DNA of 64,000 nt from positions 16,570,609 through 16,634,608 of the forward strand of contig NC_091149.1 in NCBI RefSeq assembly GCF_041381155.1. Reading direction: 5' to 3'. The notes under the pieces were generated by a model. The model saw only the letters and a list, made by a program, of their open reading frames with translations. It searched no databases and was not told the origin of the DNA. A program made the translations under genes and the position numbers. This DNA comes from Argopecten irradians. Taxonomy: Eukaryota > Mollusca > Bivalvia > Pectinida > Pectinidae. Positions 45,261 through 55,250 of the stretch are shown in pieces. Positions within the stretch are counted from its first letter, which is position 1, and every line of letters begins with the position of its first letter.

Positions 45261-47679
45261 TGGATGTCTAACCTTTAAATGATTTTCTAAAATTACATAA
45301 TGATACATTACCAAATTGATTAAATTAAATAATGTCATATATATATTAAAGAAACACCAAAAAGGTTTGACAAGGGAAAAAATCAAAGAGCAACTGAAAT
45401 TTTCTTTCAAAGGAAATATCACCATTCTCTTTGGTCTTGAAAAGTGACAATTTTGCATCTTCAACACAGTAAAAGTAAATTAACAAAGTAAAAGTAATAT
45501 GCTGTGAATTTTTCTGCACACATTTTCCAGGTCAAGAATAAGCACAGCAGTTTCAGCAAGGGTAGGATGTCTTGATTTACGATATTATACTGTGCCATCT
45601 CCTTAAAACGGTGAAATTGTGATCAATAAGTCCCTTCCTTTCATATTTTGCTGTATAAACTAATTTTAATGATGACAATTTAATATTCTTTTAATCTTAT
45701 TTGAAGATGTAATTTTCAGACTTTTGTGCACTTCTCATGAACAGAATTAGTCTATGAAGTGAATTTAAATATTCCCTGTTTTCTATTCCTTGTTTTCTTT
45801 CAAAATTTTGTAATTAATTTTCACGAATAGCTAATGTTTTTAATATAATTTCTTCTCATCTAATACAAATCCCTACATTCTACCATTATTAATGTGTGTT
45901 GAATTGTTTTACACAAAAATTTAACTTCACAAGAAAAAGAAAATCAATTTTCAAACCGGATATTTTTATGGCACACACTAAATCTCTTATGAATACTTTT
46001 CAAGGTTGAAAATTGTAAGCTGTGGTCATTCATAAATCATGTTGAGTATTCCAAATAAGCTGAAATAGAAAATTAAAAATTTATTTTATAACCACAATTT
46101 CAAATATAAAATTATGGAAATATATTTATTGAAACAAATTTAATTTTAAATTTCCTTTATGAATCTATTATAATACAAGATGATATCACGGTTTGGTTTG
46201 TAAATTTCACCAATAATCCTGATAAACATTTCACTTATTCATGAATTGAATGATGAGATATTAAGAGAAGGCAGCTCACTATATAATTGGACTGGTAAGA
46301 ATCTGAAGTGGCTGTGGAGGTTTCTGACTGAAGATGGGGCTGATGAATCTATTGATCTCTTCAGATCATTGCTGGGTTTTATTTCGTACCTTATGTTAAA
46401 GTTTCAGTGATCTCTCGGGATTGACGTTTTCATTTCAGTTGAAATAGTCAGAATAAAGGATATTTTTTACTCTTGGTAGCATGCGATGAATGTTTACATT
46501 GAATGATTGATCAATCAACATTACATAATTACTGACGAAACTTGCGCAGTTTGGAGTGAAAAAACAACAGCAACGGAAAGCAAAGGTATTGGAAATAATG
46601 TGATGTAGTAGCATAAAACATGTCGCTATGGAATTTACCATCTGTTGGGAAAGAATTGGTTACCATGGTCGTAATTGTTCAATGCTGTTAAATTGAGTAA
46701 AAGATATGGCATTCTGCTGAATGTCTAATATGTGTAACTGTCATTCGTCAGTGCCTGTTGGACTGGCATTCATCAGTGTGAGGTGATAGAAGGATTATTA
46801 GTTTTATAATAACAATACTAAAGATTTCAGGAAGTTTAGTAACATTTAAATCAAATGCTGATTGATTTTCAACAAGTGGAGCTGCTGGATACAAATTCTT
46901 TCTTAATAACCAAGGTATACCAAGGATTAATTAATTAGTTTATTACTGTGTTCCTGCCTACATGACTTCAATTAGACTTTATCTCAAAAGTCAGTGTTCT
47001 CTCTACCAAGGATTATGTATTTTGAACTCATAAAGGATTCCTCAAGGATGTCTAGAACATATGGAAGAATATGGTGAATTCTTTATTTCTTAATAGTTTA
47101 TAAATTGTGATATAAAGTAAAACCTGTCTAATGACCGCCCAAGGGACCAAGGAAATTCATGTCATTTCGGACCCTTATATAAACAGTGGTCTTGTTAAGC
47201 AGGTGGTACGGAGGTGGTCCCTAAAGAAGGTCTTGTTATATTACAGTTGAGCAGCAGTTTAAAAACTTGTACAGTGCCATCATATAGATGGATACCGTTA
47301 TAAATCTAATGTCTGGATGCTGATTCAGTACAATGATGGACCTGGGATTTCATATGTCTGTTTAATTTAATTCACATTGATTTTCTCAACAGTTGTTGTG
47401 GTCTGTTGTTAGCTATAAGTGTTTGGGAGCCATTAAAGTGTTTGATAGCAGACAATAGACCTGAATGAATATATCTTTAATGCACACTTTCGTACTTCAT
47501 ATTTTGGTAAAACTGTTTGAAAAGTAATCTCATACGTAAAAAAAACCTTACTGTCTTAAAGATGTAAGAACTTTCCTGAATCTAAAGCTAAATATAACAT
47601 AACAATGATTCAATAGAAAAGGCAGGATATGATTAGGAAAAGAGTGGTAAAACTGAACTGTCAATATGATGTTGTCACC
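45261..47679. other. Large intron, no recognised feature
   Basis: AT-rich. A possible 31-nt exon at 45531-45561 was rejected on phase. Confidence 0.45.
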
Positions 47680-47898
47680 TGATGCTGATGTATTGGTTTG
47701 GTTTTATTAGTTATTATCACTACATCATGTTAACATCAGGCTCATTTAAGGTTGGGGAGGTAGAGGAAAACTGGAGTACTCGGAATAAAGCTAGCAGTAC
47801 CTGGCAACTACCCCACATTGGATTTGAACTTGCGACCCAGAGATTAAGGGCTTGTGGTAAAATGTAGGGAAATCTAACCTCTCCGCTACCATGGCCCC
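47680..47898 (-). mobile_element. tRNA-derived SINE, minus strand
   Basis: Read on the minus strand it starts GGGGCCATGGTAGCGGAGAG, where an A-box-like TGGTAGCGGAGAGGTTAG sits. A B-box-like AAGTTCAAATCC follows (47820-47832), then GAGTACTCCAGTTTTCCTCT, and a tail with CCTTAAATGAGCCTGATGTT and AAACCAAACC. The layout, a tRNA-like head followed by a mollusc retroposon tail, defines a SINE. Confidence 0.65.
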
Positions 47899-48294
47899 AA
47901 CCTCAACTAGATATATCAATGTTGGAGTAGAATGTGTTTTAATGTTGATTGGTCACTATTGGTCAGTTATTGATTGTTGTTACCTGGACCAGGTAATATT
48001 TGATTACCTACTGATTATGTTATATATATGTATCAGGTTATGACACACTGTCAAAGTATATTTGGCCTTACCAGTTCCACAATGGACGGCATCTACCAGC
48101 GTGTATTGGTCCTACACCAGGGGCCGGGAATGTATGACTTTTTGGTTTTGTATACCTGGGATTTAGTTATGACTTATTGTGTAGTATTACGTGAACTGTT
48201 ACATTCTGTCAAAGTTGTTTTTCTGTATGCCTTGATAGCAATTGTGTTGACTGGTTAGTTTAATCCATGTGGTGGACACGAGATCTACGGTAGT
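47899..48294. other. Large intron, no recognised feature
   Basis: No exon or repeat recognised. Confidence 0.45.
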
Positions 48295-50185
48295 TTTTAG
48301 GTCATCTGACCCGAAGGGTCAGGATGACCTATAGTCGTCATGTTTCGTCCGTCGTCGTCCGCCGTCCGCCGTCCGCCGTCCGCCGTGCGCCGTGCGCCGT
48401 CCGCCGTGCGTTAACTTTTCACATTTTGAACTTCTTCTCAAGTTCTACCGGTGCGATTTAGCTGAAACTTGCATGAAATGATCGTGACATGGTCCCGACA
48501 AAGTGTTGTTATTTTTCGGGTCGATCTGAAATCCAAGATGGCCGCCACAGCCGCCATCTTGAAAACACATTTTGAACTTCTTCTCAAGTTCTACCGGTGC
48601 GATTTGGCTGAAACTTGCATGAAATGATCCTGACATGGTCCCGACAAAGTGTTGTTATTTTTCGGGTCGATCTGAAATCCAAGATGGCCGCCACAGCCGC
48701 CATCTTGAAAACACATTTTGAACTTCTTCTCAAGTTCTACCAGTGCAATTTGGCTGAAACTTGCATGAAATGATCCTGACATGGTCCCGACAAAGTGTTG
48801 TTATTTTTCGGGTCGATCTGAAATCCAAGATGGCCGCCACAGCCGCCATCTTGAAAACACATTTTGAACTTCTTCTCAAGTTCTACCGGTGCAATTTGGC
48901 TGAAACTTGCATGAAATGATCCTGACATGGTCCCGACAAAGTGTTGTTATTTTTCGGGTCGATCCAAAATCCAAGATGGCCGCCACAGCCACCATCTTGA
49001 AAACACATTTTGAACTTCTTCTCAAGTTCTACCGGTGCGATTTGGCTGAAACTTGCATTAAATGATCCTGACATGGTCCCGACAAAGTGTTGTTATTTTT
49101 CGGGTCGATCTGAAATCCAAGATGGCCGCCACAGCCGCCATCTTGAAAACACATTTTGAACTTCTTCTCAAGTTCTACCAGTGCGATTTGGCTGAAACTT
49201 GCATGAAATGATCCTGACATGGTCCCGACAAAGTGTTGTTATTTTTCGGGTCGATCCAAAATCCAAGATGGCCGCCACAGCCGCCATCTTGAAAACACAT
49301 TTTGAACTTCTTCTCAAGTTCTATTAGTGCGATTTGGCTGAAACTTGCATGAAATGATCCTGACATGGTCCCGACAAAGTGTTGTTATTTTTCGGGTCGA
49401 TCCAAAATCCAACATGGCCGCCACAGCCGCCATCTTGAAAACACATTTTGAACTTCTTCTCAAGTTCTACCTGTGCGATTTGGCTGAAACTTGCATGAAA
49501 TGATCCTGACATGGTCCCAACAAAGTGTTGTTATTTTTCGGGTCGATCTGAAATCCAAGATGGCCGCCACAGCCGCCATCTTGAAAACACATTTTGAACT
49601 TCTTCTCAAGTTCTACCAGTGCGATTTGGCTGAAACTTGCATGAAATGATCCTGACATGGTCCCGACAAAGTGTTGTTATTTTTCGGGTCGATCTGAAAT
49701 CCAAGATGGCCACCACAGCTGCCATCTTGAAAACACATTTTGAACTTCTTCTCAAGTTCTATTAGAGCGATTTGGCTGAAACTTGCATGAAATGATCCTG
49801 ACATGGTCCCGACAAAGTGTTGTTATTTTTCGGGTCTATCCAAAATCCAAGATGGCCGCCACAGCTTCCATCTTGAAAACACATTTTGAACTTCTTCTCA
49901 AGTTCTACCTGTGCGATTTGGCTGAAACTTGCATGAAATGATCCTGACATGGTCCTGACAAAGTGTTGTTTTTCGGGTTGATCTGAAATCCAAGATGGCC
50001 GCCAAAGCCGCCATCTTGAAAACACATTTTCAACTTCTTCTCAAGTTCTACCAGTGCGATTTGGCTGAAACTTGCATGAAATGATCCTGACATGGTCCTG
50101 ACAAAGTGACCCCATATGTAATTAATTTTACTATTGCCAAGGTAGTCAGATGACCGTTGTGGCCCTTTGGGCCTCTTGTTATTAC
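48295..50185. mobile_element. Satellite-core element, 146-bp units x ~11.5, both ends present
   Basis: The left end TTTTTAGGTCATCTGACCCG...GGGTCAGGATGACCTATAG is a hairpin, followed by CCGTCGTCCGCCGT repeats to about 48410. The tandem array (about 48420-50107) has a strict 146-bp period and very low divergence. Each unit has TTCTTCTCAAGTTCTACC, GGCTGAAACTTGCATGAAAT, TCCTGACATGGTCCCGACAA and CCAAGATGGCCGCC facing GGCGGCCATCTTG-like sequence. The right end is AGTCAGATGACCGTTGTGGC then CCTTTGGGCCTCTTGTTATT. Short open frames recur every 146 bp on the minus strand and are artefacts. It is located in the large intron of the coiled-coil gene. Confidence 0.85.
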
Positions 50186-50654
50186 GATGAGTTATGGCTA
50201 ATCTGTGATTAAGTAATATTAATACAGATATTTGTTGAAAGCATGAAAAGTATTTAACTATACTCACAGGTAGAATAGCCAATAGATGAAATAAGTATGG
50301 GATGTACTTTCTTAATATAGAAATGTGTTTAGATATATATTGAAGCACTCTGGTGAAATTTTGCCCGAAAGATTAACTGATATCTTTTGATAATGCAGTC
50401 TAAGTGAACTTGTTGGTGCTATTCTATAGAAACTGAATGCTGTTTTAGAAACCATAGTGAGAAGGGGATTGTTAATTTCAAAAAGTGTTTCATATAATTC
50501 ATTTGTAAAGGTAAGTTAAAATTGCATTATTTGATAAAAAAATTGTAACATATATATGTTTGTTTGTTTACTGTTGTGTAAATTATTGTATGAACAAGTA
50601 TGTTGCATCATGAAAAGGAAGTTTAACTTGTCTTGTTTCTGCTGTTATTTTCAG
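50186..50654. other. End of the 13.4-kb intron
   Basis: AT-rich sequence leading to the acceptor TATTTTCAG. Confidence 0.5.
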
Positions 50655-50820
50655 AAAAATTCAGGAGCTACAAACAGACTTGTCGAATTCTACTCAAAAA
50701 TGGGGAAGAATTAACGATGAGCTTACACAGCTTCAGTCAGAGAAAGAGAGGGAGAAAGAGATTTTAATTAGTAAACATGAAGACAATATTAACAAATTTA
50801 AAAGTCAAATTGAAGACATG
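50655..50820 (+). CDS. Coiled-coil protein gene, exon
   Basis: TTATTTTCAG and GTAAGA bound 166 nt, phase 2 to 0: RKIQELQTDLSNSTQKWGRI, NDELTQLQSEKEREKEILIS, KHEDNINKFKSQIEDM. Highly charged heptads. The single Trp (QKW) is unusual in a coiled coil and may mark a kink. Confidence 0.85.
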
Positions 50821-51177
50821 GTAAGAAAACAGGTGTCCCTGAGGTTAATGGCTTAATCATGCAATTATATATAATCAATTATCATGCTTCCATCTTGGAA
50901 ATTTGTTTCAAAATTATTGGACAAAAGTTCAGAGTAACACCATTCAAAGTCGTGACCGTGACAACCATATATATATCAGAAGTTTCTTTATTCACAGTAT
51001 GGAAATCCTCCCTTCTTCTTATAAATGATCCTAACATAATGAATCTTTAAATTTATGTCCCACAAGATGATCACTGAGAAAACATAATCTTTAAAATCTT
51101 TAAAAATTTTCCATAGGAAAATGTTAATAGGATGCTCAGCTCAGATGTAATATGAAAATGAATGTTTCTCTTTGTAG

Positions 51178-51393
51178 CAAAGAGCCTTAGATAAAGCCAA
51201 CAATAAAATGAAAACAAAGTCAGAAGATTTTGAAAAAGAAAAAGAGGAAGCCATAAATCGTAAACAAGGAGAAATCAACAGTCTTAAAAAACAACTGGAA
51301 CAAAATAAGGAGGAACTCGACAAACAGGAAGTCCAAACACAGGCACACAAACGGGTGTTAGATACCATTACCATAGAAAAGGAAGCTCTACAG
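51178..51393 (+). CDS. Coiled-coil protein gene, last recognised exon
   Basis: TCTTTGTAG and GTAGGG bound 72 codons, phase 0 to 0: QRALDKANNKMKTKSEDFEK, EKEEAINRKQGEINSLKKQL, EQNKEELDKQEVQTQAHKRV, LDTITIEKEALQ. The last 13 codons and the donor are the first unit of a 60-bp tandem repeat. If splicing fails there, the frame reads on through four 20-residue repeats (VLDTITIEKEALQVGSKVKT) to a stop at 51616. Downstream exons were not found. Confidence 0.85.
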
Positions 51394-51615
51394 GTAGGGT
51401 CAAAGGTCAAAACTGTGTTAGATACAATTACCATAGAAAAGGAAGCTCTACAGGTAGGGTCAAAGGTCAAAACTGTGTTAGATACAATTACCATAGAAAA
51501 GGAAGCTCTACTGGTAGGGTCAAAGGTCAAAACTGTGTTAGATACCATTACCATAGAAAAGGAAGCTCTACAGGTAGGGTCAAAGGTCAAAACTGTGTTA
51601 GATACAATTACCATA
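51354..51615 (+). repeat. 60-bp tandem repeat of an exon end plus 5' splice site, x 4.3
   Basis: The unit is GTGTTAGATACAATTACCAT plus AGAAAAGGAAGCTCTACAGG and TAGGGTCAAAGGTCAAAACT. Each unit contains the coding end of the exon, the CAG|GTAGGG donor and 20 bp of intron. Units stay in frame (60 nt = 20 codons). One unit has CTACTGG instead of CTACAGG and so loses the CAG. The array resumes at 53091 after an insertion. Confidence 0.9.
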
Positions 51616-53090
51616 TAATACAGTCAGTGGTGAATTGATAGTATAAACCCCGTTGATTTCAACCAAAGGCTACTCAACTTTATTTCTCGATAAATTGAGC
51701 ATGTCACGCGCAATTTGGAGCCTTGCGGATGAATTTATGATGCTCCAAATCAGAAACTTTTGATGTTTTCAGTACCGAACGTACGTTCGATGAGCATGTA
51801 CATGTATCAAAATAGGTTTGAACACATATACATGTACGTGTGTAAATACAAATGTAGAAAAGTTACATTGTTTATGTTACTACCGTACCTCTTTGAGCAA
51901 TGCTTCCGTGCGTATGATAAATAAACAATGTTGTACAATGTACAGTTTTGCACATTCCGCTGACGACGCAATGTTTACATGGTGTATGTCGGCGAGTCCG
52001 TGTTGTGGATCTACATCCTATTTGTATTTTTATTATCTTTGGTTGTACGCGAATGGGATAAGATATGTCAGGACAACATCAGTCTTTGAGTTGGATAAGT
52101 TTATCCAAAACGACCTAGCACGACAAAGCATTTTTGTTCACCTCGGGGGACAGACAAGTTCTTTACGTTATCTACTGTGAATCGGCGAGAGTAGGCCTTA
52201 CATACACATTGTACGTTTGGATGTTTCGAAATATCAATGAAACGGAATCCTACAATTGTAGCTTTACAATACTTGTAATAGATATCTTTAATATTTATTG
52301 AGGTGTTTGAAACAACAATATAAATAAAAGCTAAACATTTTGAGAGCAGTAAACGATTACCGTAGTGGGCCTACCTGTGTTTGTACATGTTCCTCGAAAC
52401 GACGTCCGATACATTTGAAAATCTCCAAAATCCGGAAATAATGAGATGGAACTATGTAAACATCCGTGTATTCAAGTAATTTCAAACGTGAACTGATTAA
52501 GTAGAATGTAAGTATCACAAAATTGAAGAAACTCTGTTTGCCACACCTCCTTGACACAGGTGGTTTGAATCGGACGCCGCGTCACAACTACGTTAAATAT
52601 CCTGCCACGTTATGAATTGTGTACGCATATGTAATCATACGAAGCAAAAGATTAAAACCCAACTACTTTGCACCACAGTGTTTTTAACAACAGATAAATA
52701 AAAAGATTTACAGTTTCATACCGGGAAAACCCCAGATAAATGCTTCATCAGACGGAACTCATTTTATTTGTATGTTCATTGATAAATTGGCGGAAATTTC
52801 CGCCACTTCGAGTGGCTGTTCCAAATGCCTGTCGGAACCAAACGATATAATTCAATTTTAGTCTTATAAATGCCATAAACACTATTAAGGGTAAATTTTG
52901 AGCTATGAAAATAATAGTTAAGACTGTAAATATAAGGATTAAAGTCTCTTTCTGGTGATTCTATCGAAGGATAAAGTTGAGTAGGGTATCGATATTTGTT
53001 TCATGGACCGCTTGCGGTCCATTCCAAATATCGATACCCTACTCAACTTTATCCTTCGATAGAACCACCAGAAAGAGACTTTAATCCTTA
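51616..53090. mobile_element. 1.47-kb insertion splitting the 60-bp repeat array
   Basis: The 60-bp array stops after TACAATTACCATA at 51615 and resumes with AGAAAAGGAAGCTCTACAGG from 53092, so the DNA between is inserted. Its right 158 bp is a near-perfect palindrome. Near its left end, CTACTCAACTTTATTTCTCG (51672) resembles CTACTCAACTTTATCCTTCG in the palindrome's right arm. A 120-codon open frame at 51818-52180 has no recognisable domain. Terminal inverted repeats in the usual sense are not visible; the class is unknown. Confidence 0.6.
52933..53090. repeat. 158-bp hairpin palindrome with CCGCTTGCGG cap
   Basis: The arms TAAGGATTAAAGTCTCTTTC ... GGTATCGATATTTG are mirrored with about four differences around the centre ATGGACCGCTTGCGGTCCAT. 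The right arm ends exactly where the 60-bp array resumes. Confidence 0.9.
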
Positions 53091-53180
53091 AAGAAAAGGA
53101 AGCTCTACAGGTAGGGTCAAAGGTCAAAACTGTTAGATACCATAACTAGAGAAAAGGAAGCTATACAGGTAAGGTCAAAG
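53091..53180 (+). repeat. Continuation of the 60-bp exon-end repeat, 1.5 diverged units
   Basis: AGAAAAGGAAGCTCTACAGG then TAGGGTCAAAGGTCAAAACT, and a second unit with GAAGCTATACAGGTAAGGTC. The second unit changes the donor to CAG|GTAAGG, a better splice consensus. Confidence 0.8.
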
Positions 53181-53204
53181 GTCATTACAAAACTCTATTA
53201 TAGA

Positions 53205-53400
53205 AAATATGCAGTGAGGGGCTTCATCAAATCATAGCAGGCATAGCTTGTCCAAGGTATACATTTTGTCTTAGCAGGAAACTGCATTTTATGTAAAAAA
53301 CTTCGCCACTTGCTTACAATTGCAATTTCCGGGGAAGCGAACAGAACACTGTATTGTCCAATTTCTAGGTCAAAATATATAAAATATATACAGAAAGAAA
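53205..53400 (-). pseudogene. RecQ-family helicase fragment, SPE-motif exon and DEAH start
   Basis: The minus strand reads QYSVLFASPEIAIVSKWRSF, LHKMQFPAKTK and on to the block that at 23.5 kb precedes DEAH. LFASPE is the RecQ motif between Ia and II. At the DEAH position the sequence is out of frame with a two-base change (AAGCCCCTCAC for AAGCTCAC), and no exon follows. The fragment starts right after the 60-bp repeat remnant. It supplies the exon missing from the remnant at 21.7-23.5 kb. Confidence 0.7.
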
Positions 53401-53413
53401 GAATACAAATCAT

Positions 53414-54007
53414 TCATTTACTGTGACATATTCTTATAACATGTGGATTTTACCTTTATAAATATATTTGTTTGGTCATAACAGTGCAATGCCTACATTT
53501 GTAAATAATAGAGCATCACAGGAACTTCCAAAGTAACAGTCAATACCTTCATGTGTCTATAAATATGTTGTTCGTTAAATTGTCATATTAATTCCCTTTG
53601 ATCTGCAATGTGCCGCTTTATTCACACATACTATAATGCTTTAACAGTTTTTTTATTTATTTATTGATTACAATGTAAATTGGTTTATTGTTGCAATGTA
53701 TTAACAACCAAATTTGTAATACAGTAGGAAACACGAGTTTTATTTTCTAAATATCTTTGATATCTACGTCCGTATCCCCACCAATAAATGCTGCGGAAAC
53801 CCCGTATTTCTAACGATTGTAATTTGTCTTTCAATGGTGAAATGAACTGGACGGTGTGTTTTTTCCTGTTAAGCTGCAATAAAATGAGTAATTACGACAA
53901 GGAACTCGTCTACGATTTAAATACAAATAATATTACTTAAAATTCCATGACAAGATATGGGTTACTGTCTTGTTGCTTGTCTGTAATATTTTCCTGAATT
54001 TTGACAC
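53414..54007. other. AT-rich spacer
   Basis: No exon or repeat recognised. Confidence 0.45.
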
Positions 54008-55122
54008 GAAATTTCAGCTAAATTATCACGTTCAGGCAACATACATGCAACACACAGCATACATGAGAAGTCGTCCTTACATGACCCTGGCTGTTAATAG
54101 GACGTTAATTAATCAATCAGACAACATACAAGCTCTAAAAAAGCGCAACAGTTCTACTATAGATTCAACACGAACATACCGCATAAATGGGAGGCCGTCC
54201 TTACATGACCCTGGCTGTTAATAGGACGTTAATTAATCAAACAGACAACATACAAGCTCTATAAAAAAGCGCAACAGTTCCACTATAGATTCAACACGAA
54301 CATACCGCATAAATGGGAGGCCGTCCTTACATGACCCTGGCTGTTAATAGGACGTTGATTAATCAAACAGACAACATACAAGCTCTATAAAAAAGCGAAA
54401 CAGTTCCACTATAGATTCAACACGAACATACCGCATACATGGGAGGCCGTCCTTACATGACCCTGGCTGTTAATAGGACGTTAATTAATCAAACAGACAA
54501 CATACAAGCTCTATAAAAAAGCGCAACAGTTCCACTATAGATTCAACACGAACATACCGCATACATGGGAGGCCGTCCTTACATGACCCTGGCTGTTAAT
54601 AGGACGTTAATTAATCAATCAGACAACATACAAGATCTATAAAAAAAAGCGCAACAGTTCCACTATAGATTCAACACGAACATACCGCATACATGGGAGG
54701 CCGTCCTTACATGACCCTGGCTGTTAATAGGACATTAATTAATCAAATCAGACAACATACAAGCTCTATAAAAAAGCGCAACAGTTTCACTATAGATTCA
54801 ACACGAACATACCGCATACATGGGAGGCCGTCCTTACATGACCCTGGCTGTTAATAGGACGTTAATTAATCAAACAGACAACATACAAGCTCTATAAAAA
54901 AGCGCAACAGTTCCACTATAGATTCAACACGAACATACCGCATACATGGGAGGCCGTCCTTACATGACCCTGGCTGTTAATAGGACGTTAATTAATCAAA
55001 CAGACAACATACAAGCTCTATAAAAAAGCGCAACAGTTCCACTATAGATTCAACACGAACATACCGCATACATGGGAGGCCGTCCTTACATGACCCTGGC
55101 TGTTAATAGGACGTTAAAATAA
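54008..55122 (+). repeat. ~125-bp satellite derived from the retroposon tail, about 9 copies
   Basis: Each unit contains CATACATGGGAGGCCGTCCT, TACATGACCCTGGCTGTTAA and GGACGTTAATTAATCAAACA of the retroposon 3' end, joined to ACAACATACAAGCTCTATAA plus AAAGCGCAACAGTTCCACTATAGATTC. Units are nearly identical. So a retroposon terminus, CAAAC tail included, was tandemly amplified. Confidence 0.85.
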
Positions 55123-55250
55123 TCAAACACCAAATGTTATTGTTAAGTCGGTTGTCCGTGACAACATACCGAAAAAGACGGGATTTGGATCTCGGACTCC
55201 GTTTCCGGCCATTACTTTAGTGTGAAAGACAATTAAAAATATCCCGACTT
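55123..55250. other. Short spacer between arrays
   Basis: Unique sequence, nothing recognised. Confidence 0.4.

Noticed and set aside
45531..45561. Micro-exon after TTTTCCAG in the large intron
   Set aside because: It would be 31 nt long and break the phase between the exons at 37159-37247 and 50655-50820.
48445..50348. Series of near-identical 62-63-codon minus-strand frames every 146 bp
   Set aside because: One per unit of the tandem satellite; they end in each unit and have no protein-like features.
51818..52180. 120-codon plus-strand open frame inside the 1.47-kb insertion
   Set aside because: No domain, no homologous pattern known to me, and no splice or start support; kept only as a note within the insertion.
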